Notes under the pieces: model-generated
Seen by the model: the letters and a program-made list of their open reading frames with translations, nothing else
Told to the model about the DNA's origin: nothing
Databases searched by the model: none
Made by a program: the position numbers and the translations under genes
Shown here: one piece after another, positions 21,901 through 31,143 of the stretch
How the letters are laid out: each line of letters begins with the position of its first letter
Position numbering within the stretch: the first letter of the stretch is position 1
Assembly (NCBI GenBank): GCA_023105745.1
Contig: JALGQZ010000002.1
Coordinates: 77,851,285 to 77,915,284, forward strand
From: Austropuccinia psidii
Taxonomy: Eukaryota; Basidiomycota; Pucciniomycetes; Pucciniales; Sphaerophragmiaceae
DNA length: 64,000 nt
Direction: 5' to 3'

Positions 21901-22447
21901 CTCTTGAGGCATTTGGGCCAGGCTTGTCTGGATACAAAGTGTGAAAATCCTTGACAAGGTCTGGGGAGTTGGTAAGGTTGGAAGCTGGTTCCCAAGTTGT
22001 TCTTTCTTGGTCTTCATTGAATCCTTTCCACTCCACTAAATACCATAATGAACCTCTCTTGAGTTTTGAGTCCAGAACCTGAGCCATTTCCCACTCTTCT
22101 TGCTCTTCCACTATTACTGGAGGTGGTGGCAATTGGTGTCGATTTGGGATAGTTGATTGCTTGACTGGTTCTAATAAGGACACATGGAAAACAGGGTGAA
22201 CTGACTTCCATTGTTGAGGCAACTTGAGGTGATATGCATGGCTGCCAATCTTCTTGAGAACTTCAAAGGGTCCCAGCCATCTTTCTGAAAGCTTTTTGGT
22301 GGGTCTTGTTGTCTTGATGTTCTTGGAAGCTAGCCATACTTTGTCCCCAGGTTGGAAATCAGGTGGAATTGCTCTATTTTTATCTGCATACTTCTTAAAA
22401 TGCTTTATTGCTGACTCTAATTCTTCTTTGACAACTTGCTGTACTGA
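21896..22447 (-). pseudogene. pol: Element C integrase C-terminus and chromodomain
   Basis: The frame continues after the TAA at 22448-22450. It holds the integrase C-terminal GPY/F-type region (RWLGPFEVLKKIG), the HPVFHVSLLEP motif and a chromodomain (about 22035-22150; VLDSKLKRGSLWYLVEWKG, then TTWEPASNL). The YLVEW and WEP aromatic positions are those that form the methyl-lysine cage in chromodomains. It is likely the natural pol C-terminus, intact in itself but cut off by upstream stops. Confidence 0.88.
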
Positions 22448-23176
22448 TTAGAGTTTTGATGATAACTTTCCAGCAGGTGTATCTTGAGAAATGTGAATTG
22501 AATCAAAGCTGGGATTTCTTCCATAAATAGTGAAAAATGGAGACTGTTTTGTTGATGAATGTTCTGCATTATTATAGGCAAATTCAGCCAGAGGGAGCCA
22601 GGTGTGCCAGTCATCTTGATGGTAACTGACATACATCCGAAGATACTGTTCTAGAATCTGATTTACCCTCTCTGTCTGTCCATCTGTTTCAGGGTGAAAG
22701 GCAGTTGAAAGATCTCTTGATATCTTGAGCTGCTGACACAATTGAGTCCAAAATGATGAAACAAATAATGAACCTCTATCACTAACAATACTGATTGGAA
22801 GACCATGTTTGGAAAAGACATGATTAATGAATATTTGAGCTAAATCCAAAGCAGTGATTGTTGAATAAGTTGGAATAAATATTGCCATTTTTGAAAATCT
22901 GTCTACAACTACTAAAATTGAATCAAAGTTGCTTGACAAGGGCAATTGGGTGATAAAGTCCATTGATAAGGAATTCCAAGGACCAGATGGAATTTGAAGA
23001 GGCTTGAGTAATCCAAACTTCTTATGGTGGATGTTCTTGTTTCTTGAACATTGCTGACATGAGGACACATAGTCCTTGATGATTTGATTCATGCCAGCCC
23101 AATAAAAATCCCTCTTGATGAGCTTGAGGGTCTTCTCCTGGCCAGGATGGCCAGCCAATGGTGAATCATGACGCCT
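22448..23176 (-). pseudogene. pol: Element C integrase zinc-binding and catalytic domains
   Basis: HHCC motif (HDSPLAGHPG...CQQC) and the D,D-35-E core (SMDFITQLP, VSDRGSLF, TDGQTERVNQ) are complete. A stop at 23177-23179 (TAA, probably from CAA) precedes the domain and another at 22448-22450 (TAA, probably from CAA) follows it. Both look like C-to-T changes. All catalytic residues are present, so the damage is limited to nonsense codons. Confidence 0.9.
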
Positions 23177-23985
23177 TTAAAGAATGTCCAATTGAACTTC
23201 ATGATTGCTTGGAATAACTACTCTATCTTTGAACAATAATAATTTTGCTTGAGGTTCAAGAGAATAGTCTGGGACTGATTCTCCTCTTGCTAATTTCTTG
23301 AGGATCTCCTTATAGTCTTTGTCTTGCCATACTTGTCTTTGAATCTGATCAACTAAATCTGAAAACATTTCAACTTTTATGGAAAAGAATCTTGACTCTT
23401 GAATTTCATTTTGCTTGAGAACTTGATGAAAGTTTTGAGGATTCTTGCTGATGAAATCCACCCCCCTCTCTGGGTACACGTCGTCCTGACGTGACAAGGC
23501 ATCTGGTAAAGTGGCCAGCCTGCCTGGGCGGTAAGTGATAACAAAGTGAAATTCAGACAAAAATTCAGCCCAACGGGCTTGACGACGAGTAAGGACTTTA
23601 GAGGACATAAAATATTGGAGAGAACAATGGTCTGTCAAGACCTCAAAGGAATCAGAAAGAGAAAGGAGAAAGGCTCTCCAGCGCTTGAGAGCCCAAACTA
23701 TGCCAAGGAGTTCCTTGTCATGAATTTCATAGTTGAGTTCAGCTGGTAAGAGCTTGCGACTATCAAATGCAATGGGATGCTTTCCTGAGTCATTCACCTG
23801 ACTCAGTACAGCACCCAAGGCATAATCAGAGGCATCAGTCTCTACAATAGTTGGGAGAGAAGGATTAAAGTGAGAGAGGATAGGAGCAGTGGTGAAAGCT
23901 TCTTTGAGTATCTGAAACTGACTAAGAGCTTCCTCATTGAAGATAAAGGGAGAATCTTTTTTAAGGAGGGAAGTGAGAGCAGAGA
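23177..23985 (-). pseudogene. pol: Element C RNase H and tether region
   Basis: It contains the RNase H start (ETDASDYALGAVLSQV read across the frame change), FDSRKLLPAELNYEIHDKE and VLTDHCSLQYF, followed by GRLATLPDALSRQDD. It would remove RNA from the RNA/DNA hybrid. Its frame is shifted by one base from RT because of the short T run at 23986-23991, and it ends at the stop 23177-23179. Confidence 0.88.
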
Positions 23986-24819
23986 TTTTTTGGAATAATT
24001 TTTAATGAAACGACGATAAAAGTTGGCAAAGCCAAGAAATGATTGAAGGGCCTTGATGTTCTTGGGCTGAGGCCAATTGAGGATTTGTTGAACCTTTGAA
24101 GAATCCATCTTGAGGCCATCACTTGAAACAACATAGCCCAAGTATTCCACACTTGAGGCATGGAATACACACTTTGAGGCTTTAGCAAACAAATTATTGT
24201 CTCTCAGTCTTTGGAGAACAGAGGCCATATGTTTAACATGTTCATCCAAAGAGCTAGAGAAGACCATAATATCATCTAAGTACACTACAACAAAAACATC
24301 CAAATAATCTGCAAAGATATCATTCACAAGATTTTGGAATGAAGCTGGAGCATTGGTTAAGCCAAATGGCATAACCAAATATTCATAACTGCCATATTTG
24401 GTTCTAAAAGCAGTTAAGTGCTCATCCCCCTCTTTGATTCTCAAGAGATTATAAGCACCACGCAGATCTATCTTGGAGAAGATAGTAGCACCGTTGAATA
24501 CGGTAAGAAGCTGATTCATTGGAGGAACAGGATACCTGTTCTTCCTAGTGACAGCATTAAGTTTGCGGTAGTCAACACACAAATGAAGACCACCATCCTT
24601 TTTCTTAACAAAAAGGACAGGTGCTCCTGTTGAGGAGGAGCTTGGTCTAATGAAACCTTTCTCTACATTCTCTGAAATGTAGGCCTGCAGTGTTTCTGAC
24701 TCATTTCTTGATAAAGAGTAGATAACACCAACTGGAGGTAGAAGACCCTCCAGTTCGATATGATGATCACAGGCACGGTGTGGGGGAAGTTTCTCTGCTT
24801 TCACTTTGGAGAATACATC
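23986..24819 (-). pseudogene. pol: Element C reverse transcriptase
   Basis: RT motifs in order: [75 protein letters not shown] (active site YLDD) and VEYLGYVVS. The frame is open after the stop at 24820-24822 and breaks at a run of six T (23986-23991), where one base seems to have been lost in a homopolymer. Homopolymer location means a sequencing error is not excluded. Confidence 0.92.
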
Positions 24820-25617
24820 CTAATATTTCTGATAAACAGGAGGGACTACCTTCAGCACAGTTTCAATCTCTTCTGGCTCTTCCTCCTCATCCCACTGCTC
24901 CTCCAGGGAGGCATGAAAAGATAAAGGAGGAAGGTCCATATCCCCTTGAAAGAGATGAAGTGAAGATATAGCAACATCTTCTCCAACATCTTTTATCTCT
25001 TTGAAGACTTCATCTCTTAATGGAAGTAATGACTGAGAGGGAAAAATGGAGGGGTTATGGACAGAAGGAGGAAAGGAAGGTGTCTTAAGTTCACCAACCA
25101 GAGCAACACTGTTGACAGCAGTGGAAAAGTCATTACTAGTAGAAGGAATAATACCACTAGAATCCTTATGATTAGAATCATAGGTGATCAATCCATTTTT
25201 CCAATCAATAATGGGAGTGAAATGGTAAAGAAAATCATAGCCCAATATTAGGTCTTCTCCCTTGGGTGAATCTATGATAAAGAAATCCCATTCAAAGCTT
25301 GGGAAGGAAGGTAAATCAACAACCCACTTGGTATAATGGGTGATGAACAAGGAAGTGGATTCACTGGAATCCAGAATGAAAAGAGGAATCTTTTCAGGGA
25401 GCTCTGACATGGTCAATGAGTACTTGAGAACAAAATTCTTTGCAATAAAGGAGTTTGTAGCACCAGAATCAATGAGAATACTATAAAAAATATCAGAGAT
25501 TGAAGAAAAAATAAGAAATTTTAAAGATTTCTTGACACTAGTATTCAGAGTGCACAATTGTGCTCTTGAAGGAAATAAGTGAGAACCATTGAACACATCA
25601 TGATTCCCACTCAGGCT
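24820..25617 (-). pseudogene. pol: Element C retropepsin-like protease
   Basis: The frame contains the aspartic protease site ILIDSGATNSFIAKNF and a later DLILGYDFL, typical of gypsy proteases that process Gag-Pol. There is no good ATG at its start; the frame is entered from gag in the -1 frame at 25617. It ends at TAG 24820-24822, which looks like TTG changed to TAG, separating protease from RT. Confidence 0.9.
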
Positions 25618-26969
25618 TTTCCCTGCTTGCTAGGGAAGCCTTTTGATGACCCTTGCCTATTCTCAGGCCTCTTGAAGCATTTTTCAAATGGGTGTTTACC
25701 ACCACAATAATTGCACAAGCCTTCTTTAATCCTCCTCTCCTTTTCAGAACCGATTAATTTATTGTCCTTATTGAGGAGAGCAGCATGAGGCTTGTCTTTG
25801 GACACTTGAAAATTCTTCCCCTTCTTATTCCTCTTGTGATAAGGCTTCTTTGATGATGAACTTTGAGGGGGCTTGGAGGAGTTGGATCCACTGATTGGAG
25901 GCTTCTTCTCTTGATGGCTACCCTTTTCCTTCTGCCTCTCATGGTACCTGGTATCTAATTCCAAGGTGATGTCCATGAGTTCTTGAAGACTATCAAAAGT
26001 TCCAGGGTGAGAAGCCAATTGGTCCAACAACCTTGATGCCAAGCCTCTCCTATACACATGAATATAGGCTCTTTCCCCCCAGTCTCCAATTCTTGACATT
26101 AAACTTCTAAAATCAGCTATGTACAAGGAAACTTGACCACTTTCCCTCATCCTCAAATTGTCCAACTCTTGTTCAGCTTTTCTGACTTCATTGGGATCAC
26201 CAAACAGAGTGAATAACTGGGTTTCAAACAACTGCCAGTTATTGAGGAGATAAGAGGGGTCTTCATTGGAGATATTTGAGAGGTAAGGTTCAATCCATTT
26301 GCCAGCTCTACCAGTAAGAAAAGAAGTTGAGTACAAAACCTTCTTCCTGTCAGAGAAGAAGTTTGCTGGGTCATTATGGAAAATTAATTGACAAGATTGA
26401 ATAAATCCTCTCAATTTATAAGCTTTAGTACCATCAAAAGAATCAGGTGCCTTCATTGATGGAGTCTTGAATGCAGGGGCTTTTGAAGTGTCCCTTGGGG
26501 CAACTGCTTGAGTGAGTTGTCCCATAAACTGAGTCATTTGCTCCATCATCTTGAGGAAATTTGGTTCAGCTTGAGCGACAGAAGGTTGATTAGAAAGGGC
26601 TAGATTTGGAGCCTCAGGAGCTTCAGGAGCACCTGCCAAGGCAGCTGCCACTTCAGTCTCCTCAGATTCTTCCTCTTCCACAGACTCCTCCCCCTCCTCA
26701 TCTTCAGCTTCCCCCAATCTACTTCTAGGCCCTTGAGGAATGCTTGGATAGCCACCCAACAGTCCAGAGAATGATCTTGATCTTCTAGACTTCACACCTC
26801 CTCTTCTGGAGGGTGCTGCTCCTTCCATTGGTGGTCCTCTGTCCAAATTTGCACTCAGTTGATGAACTGATGGTGTGCGGTCAAGAGGAGCCCTTGCTGT
26901 AGGAGTGAGAACAGCTTGATGTCTTTGAGATCTTGTATTCTTGGCTGGAGGGCTATGCTGAACTGGCAT
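25611..26969 (-). CDS. gag: Element C Gag, intact
   Basis: 452 codons from ATG 26967-26969 (MPVQHSPPAKNTRSQ) to TGA 25611-25613. Order: a basic Pro/Ser/Arg-rich N-terminus, an acidic Glu-rich stretch (about residues 88-105), a retrotransposon Gag core (FDGTKAYKLRGFIQSCQL...LTGRAGKWIEPYL...LFGDPNEVRKAEQEL), a basic Lys/Ser-rich linker, and a zinc knuckle CNYCGGKHPFEKC, a CX2CX3HX4C variant. It would form particles and bind genomic RNA. Unlike pol it has no lesion. Pol is in the -1 frame after it. Confidence 0.92.
   Translation of the reverse strand: MPVQHSPPAKNTRSQRHQAVLTPTARAPLDRTPSVHQLSANLDRGPPMEGAAPSRRGGVKSRRSRSFSGLLGGYPSIPQGPRSRLGEAEDEEGEESVEEEESEETEVAAALAGAPEAPEAPNLALSNQPSVAQAEPNFLKMMEQMTQFMGQLTQAVAPRDTSKAPAFKTPSMKAPDSFDGTKAYKLRGFIQSCQLIFHNDPANFFSDRKKVLYSTSFLTGRAGKWIEPYLSNISNEDPSYLLNNWQLFETQLFTLFGDPNEVRKAEQELDNLRMRESGQVSLYIADFRSLMSRIGDWGERAYIHVYRRGLASRLLDQLASHPGTFDSLQELMDITLELDTRYHERQKEKGSHQEKKPPISGSNSSKPPQSSSSKKPYHKRNKKGKNFQVSKDKPHAALLNKDNKLIGSEKERRIKEGLCNYCGGKHPFEKCFKRPENRQGSSKGFPSKQGKA
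25617..25623 (-). promoter_or_regulatory. Candidate -1 ribosomal frameshift site GGGAAAA
   Basis: Near the end of gag the codons read CAG-GGA-AAA-GCC-TGA. The heptamer G-GGA-AAA fits the X-XXY-YYZ slippery pattern exactly in the gag frame. A -1 slip reads on through AGC-CTG-AGT into the protease frame, which is open from here. A downstream stimulatory structure was not established. Confidence 0.7.
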
Positions 26970-27755
26970 TATGAAAGAAGAATAAATAAAACTTGATGAT
27001 ACTTTGAATAGAAGAAGGCTTGACCAAAACAATCAAATAAAAATCTTGATGAACTTGAGAAATCAATCAATAATCTTGAAGTGAATCAATATGAATAAAT
27101 CTTGAAGAGTGAATATGACAAAGTCAAATTCTTATGAATAATCAATTTCAATCAATAAGTCAAATCAAGTCAATCAAAATCAAATCAATTAAGGCTTGAG
27201 GGATTCAATCAATATCTTCAAAAGTCAATTCAATTTTCTTGAGGAATCAAATTCAAATCAATCAATTAAATCAAATCTTGAGGATAAATCAGTTATCTTG
27301 AGTAGTCAAATCAAGTCAATCAAATCAATTCAATCAAAGTCAATTAAAAATCTTGAGGTGAAATCAATGTCTTGAGGAATCAATCAATAAATCAATAATC
27401 TTGAGAAATTTCCAAAATCCAAAATCACTGAATACCCCAAATCAATAAAATCCCTGAATGAATAATCAATTAACCCAAATAATTCCACTCAAATGACCTG
27501 ATAAACCTGAATTCAGACAAAAAAAAAGAGAAATGATAATGATAATGATAAAGTGAAATGGTCAGCAGAAATTTTGAAATGAGAAAGAGAATCAATTTTC
27601 ATTTGAATGAAAAGAATGAGATCAAAATTGATGAGAGAGAAAAAATCATAAAAATCATAAAAATCATGAAATCATGAAAAGATCATAATTGAAGAATGAG
27701 AGAAATTAATAAAATGAATGAAAGAAAAGAAGCAATTATGAGTTAATTAAAATAA
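26970..27755 (-). other. 5' leader of element C, low-complexity
   Basis: Between the 5' LTR and gag ATG the sequence is dominated by degenerate ATCAA/TCAAT and CTTGAGG repeats (plus strand), strongest at 27055-27420. No ORF of interest is present. A primer-binding site next to the LTR (27740-27755) is not obvious. Confidence 0.6.
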
Positions 27756-28516
27756 TGTCACAGGGGCTCTTCTAAAATGAAGAGGGCCTGGCACTCAGTG
27801 AACAGACTTACTTATGGAGGGCTCAAAAGGAAATACTCAAATGATGAGAGTAATGGAGTAAGAGGATAAATTCCTAGTCATAAAATAATAAGTATAAAAG
27901 ATAAGAGAGACAAAGCAAAAGCAATAATAAAGAGCCAACCACAAATAATCCTGAGTCACTGTTTCAACCTGTTCAGAAAAGAGAAAAGGGATTAATAAGG
28001 ATATGGCCACCAGGACTCTACTGAACAGGTGAGGGAAGGCTAAGACTAACTTAGTAAGTAATAAAATAATATTCCAAAAGTGAGAATAAAATAATATTAA
28101 ATAATAAATCAACTATTTTAATTAACTGGGGGAAAAACCCCCAGGTGGGTGAAGAGGGGCTGGTATATGTGAGAAATACCAGCCTTGGAGTTTGAGTGTT
28201 GAGATACTTGTCTGTATGCTGGAAGAAGTTGGATGTGGGATTGAATCCTGTATTGGTGAATCCAATACAGGTTATACAGTCAATACAGGTATTTGCGCCT
28301 GTATTGATTACAGGCCTGTATTTGGTGAATCCTGTATTTGGGTCTTGCCTGTATGACTGTATTGAGGTTTGAAACTGTATTTGGATCTTGCCTGTATGAA
28401 AAACTGTATTTGGAGAATCTTGGATGAAACCCCTTGCTGATTGGGTTTTGAGGGTATCAATGAAGTAATGATTGTGGAATATGATTGGTAATGCCCCTGC
28501 CTCCTTGGCTGTGACA
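27756..28516 (-). repeat. LTR of element C (5' LTR in element orientation)
   Basis: 761 bp, the partner of 18304-19047. It includes TGAGTCA (27952-27958), the CTGGGGG/CCCCCAG hairpin (28126-28144) and an 18-bp larger CTGTAT/ATACAG cluster at about 28250-28400. Confidence 0.95.
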
Positions 28517-28521
28517 GAAAG
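28517..28521. repeat. Target-site duplication of element C, right copy (GAAAG)
   Basis: It is identical to 18299-18303. Confidence 0.93.
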
Positions 28522-29323
28522 GATGATCCAAACCTTAGAAGACATGGTAAGAAGACTTTGTGCATATGGCCTTGAATTCAAAGATTTTTATGGATTTACC
28601 CATTATTGGTGTACTCTGTTGCCAGCACTGGAATTAGGATATAAAACATCAATCCATGCCAGTACCAATCAAACTCCTGCTATCCTAGAAAAAGGATGGA
28701 ACCCCAAATTACCGCAAGATTCCTTGAGGAAAGATTTGATTGAAATACATCCCACAGCTGCTAGCTCCAAAGGAATGCTAGACAAAGCTAGAAAGCATGC
28801 AGTAAGGTGCATTGAGGACTATTTTTCATATGCTAAGGACAAATGGGATAAATCACATGCAATGCCAGATTTCAAAGTGGGGAACTTAGCTCTTGTATCC
28901 ACCACTAACTTCAATAACATCAAAGGATGTAAAAAGCTGAAAGACTCCTGTTCAGGACCCTTTGTTATTAAGGCACTCCATGGATAAAATGCTGTTGAAG
29001 TAGAGTTATCTGAGGAACTTAGCAATAGGCATCCTACATTTCCAGTGAGCTTGATAAAGCCATATAAATCTAGTGATGCTGAAACATTCCCCTTGAGGAA
29101 TCAAGTTCCCCAAGTTATACCTCCTATGGAGTCATCTGGTAGTAAGAAAATTACCAAAGTTCTCAAAGAAAGAAAGTTGAGACCCAACAAAGTAAGGGAA
29201 TACCTTGTTAGGTACAGTGACCCAACTTGTGAAGATATATGGTTGCCAGAAAAAGACATACCTGAAGCTACTAAACTTCTCAGAAGGTTCAGGCACACTA
29301 GAAATAACAATATTACAAAGTAA
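28522..29323 (+). pseudogene. pol: Element B pol, 3' piece: integrase C-terminus and chromodomain
   Basis: Continues the integrase in the same frame after element C (MIQTLEDMVRR follows the catalytic Glu). It includes the C-terminal integrase region (DLIEIHPTA, DKWDKSH, LKDSCSGPFVI) and a chromodomain (about 29145-29310; VLKERKL...YLVRYSDPT...DIWLPEKDI). One stop, TAA at 28985-28987, breaks it; TAA 29321-29323 is the normal end. Sequence and order match element A bases 1090-1906. Confidence 0.9.
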
Positions 29324-29335
29324 TATTCTTTTTTT

Positions 29336-29347
29336 AGGGGGAGGGAA
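29336..29347 (+). promoter_or_regulatory. Polypurine tract of element B
   Basis: AGGGGGAGGGAA directly before the LTR start TGTGAGCC and after the pol stop. Confidence 0.8.
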
Positions 29348-31138
29348 TGTGAGCCTTAGAGGTATTTTCATGTACCCAAAAGACCACAAAATATAAATTA
29401 AGACACAAATATAAATAAAATAAACTTATTTATATTATAAAAATAAAAATTGAAATATAAATACAAATTTATATTTAAAAATCAAAATTTAATTATAATT
29501 TGAAAATGAAATTACAATAAAATTTAAAATTATGAAATTATATTTTTACTTGTAAAAATTAAGTAAAAATGAATTTTTAATAAAAATTGTGAAATTAAAA
29601 TATTTTTTGGTAAAAATTTATATAAAATATATTATAGCTTTTTATCCAATACATAAACATTGGATTCCTCATAAAAAATAAAGTGGGGTCACCTCTGGAT
29701 GAAATTTCTGTAACTCAACTCTAAATAAGCTTAAATTAAGTTTTTAGTATTTTCAATACAAAAATTGAAAATCCTAAAAAATTCAATTTAATTCACACCA
29801 CATGTGGTGTTAACCATCAATTTTTGTGTTAAAATTGAGGTGTTGTGTTTAGTTTAGAAATTATGAGGAATTGAAGTATTTTCAATTGAATTCAATTGAA
29901 ATGTCAAAATGTGCACATGTATTACATAAGTGAGCTTTGACCTACATATGAGGTATCAATTATTACTGTATTGTACTGTACAATTCAATTGAAATACATA
30001 TGTAAATTACAAGTATAATACATGATGAGGAATTAAAGGAAAAAATAAATTGGGGGGGAAAGGAACTCTAGCTCTAAGGGGGAGCCAGACCCCCAAAATC
30101 CTTGCTGACTGGCGTGGGATGTCAAAATCCGCACAAAAGTTCATCACTTTTGGCCTGGAATTGAGTCACAGGGTCTGTGACTCAATTGATGATGAGGTTT
30201 TGATACCAACCAGGGTGGTTTAACTGCTGCCAAGAGGGTAAAACTACCCTTAAGTTAAAACAATGTTAGTTAAAACAGCTTCAACTGGTTTCTACGCCTC
30301 TTAAACACATTCTGACGTGTTTTGAAGGCTCTAGACCAGGTATTGCTAGAGTAATTGCTGATTTAAGGGTCTAAAACAGCTAAAAATGGCTTAAACCAGC
30401 CCTTTTTTGGTCTAAACCACAGTTCAATGATGCCATAATTGGCTTTTCTGTTGTCAGACTGTTTTTAACGACTGACAAGAGTAAATTTTACTTTTTGAGT
30501 AAGAAAATTGATGGCTATAAAAGAATGTCTTCTTTGCCCCACTTTTCTCTTCATGTTAGAATCTTTTCCTTTTATAATTAGTTTAAACACTGTTAAACCA
30601 ATCAATAAAATATTCCAACCACCTTTTTTAAATAATTTTAAACCTTTCAACCACGTTAAGAAATCATTATAATCATTGTTTGTAACTCTTATAATTATTT
30701 TTACCCCTGAACCACCCCAAAAGTGAATTAAAGCATCTTTCATCACTGTTAGCTTTGTCACTTTGTTTCCAAATTCACTCTGGTCACTTTTGGGCCTGTT
30801 TTCTCTTTAATATTCTTTTTAAAGACTTTTTTCTTTAATTAATTGCTTGCAGTTCATTTCTCAATTTATTCCAATTGAAATTGTTCTTGAAGAAATTTCT
30901 TTTGTAGCCTTAAATATCTCTTGTAGAGTATTTTTGGATAAATTTTCATTGTTGGTAAAACAATAAATCTTTATAATATTATTGTTTTATACTAATAAAG
31001 CTATAAACAATGAAATTGGCTTGTTTTCTCTTAAAGATAATATTTCTTACTATTTTTAATTGATTTTTACCTTATACAAATTTTGAGGACAGGAAAAGTA
31101 CTTGATTTTTAATCAAAGTTTCATATCCACACCTTACA
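29348..31138 (+). repeat. 3' LTR of element B
   Basis: 1791 bp, TGTGAGCC...CACCTTACA, with TATA CTATAAAAG (30515-30523) and the perfect bZIP hairpin (30159-30187). It is fuller than the 5' LTR, retaining two segments of about 20 bp missing there. Confidence 0.94.
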
Positions 31139-31143
31139 GATTT
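31139..31143. repeat. Target-site duplication of element B, right copy (GATTT)
   Basis: It is identical to 9184-9188. Confidence 0.9.

Larger units (their letters stand above)
18304..28516 (-). mobile_element. Ty3/gypsy chromodomain element C, inserted in B integrase
   Basis: The 10,213-bp unit has near-identical LTRs (18304-19047 and 27756-28516) starting TGTCACAG and ending CTGTGACA, with an exact 5-bp duplication GAAAG. On the minus strand it encodes gag (intact), then protease, RT, RNase H, integrase and chromodomain with three stops and one frameshift. An extra spliced gene lies antisense between pol and the 3' LTR. The LTRs differ by about three or four substitutions, one 1-bp and one 18-bp indel. 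The insertion is therefore recent and younger than B. Confidence 0.96.
9189..31138 (+). mobile_element. Ty3/gypsy retrotransposon, element B, carrying two nested insertions
   Basis: Two same-orientation LTRs (9189-10933 and 29348-31138) start TGTGAGCC and end CCTTACA, flanked by the exact 5-bp duplication GATTT. Between them lie gag, protease, RT, RNase H, integrase and chromodomain in Ty3/gypsy order on the plus strand. Removing the inverted solo LTR and element C with one copy of each target duplication leaves about 9.9 kb. Several nonsense codons and frameshifts inactivate the proteins. The LTRs, 1.75-1.8 kb, are long for the class. Confidence 0.93.
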
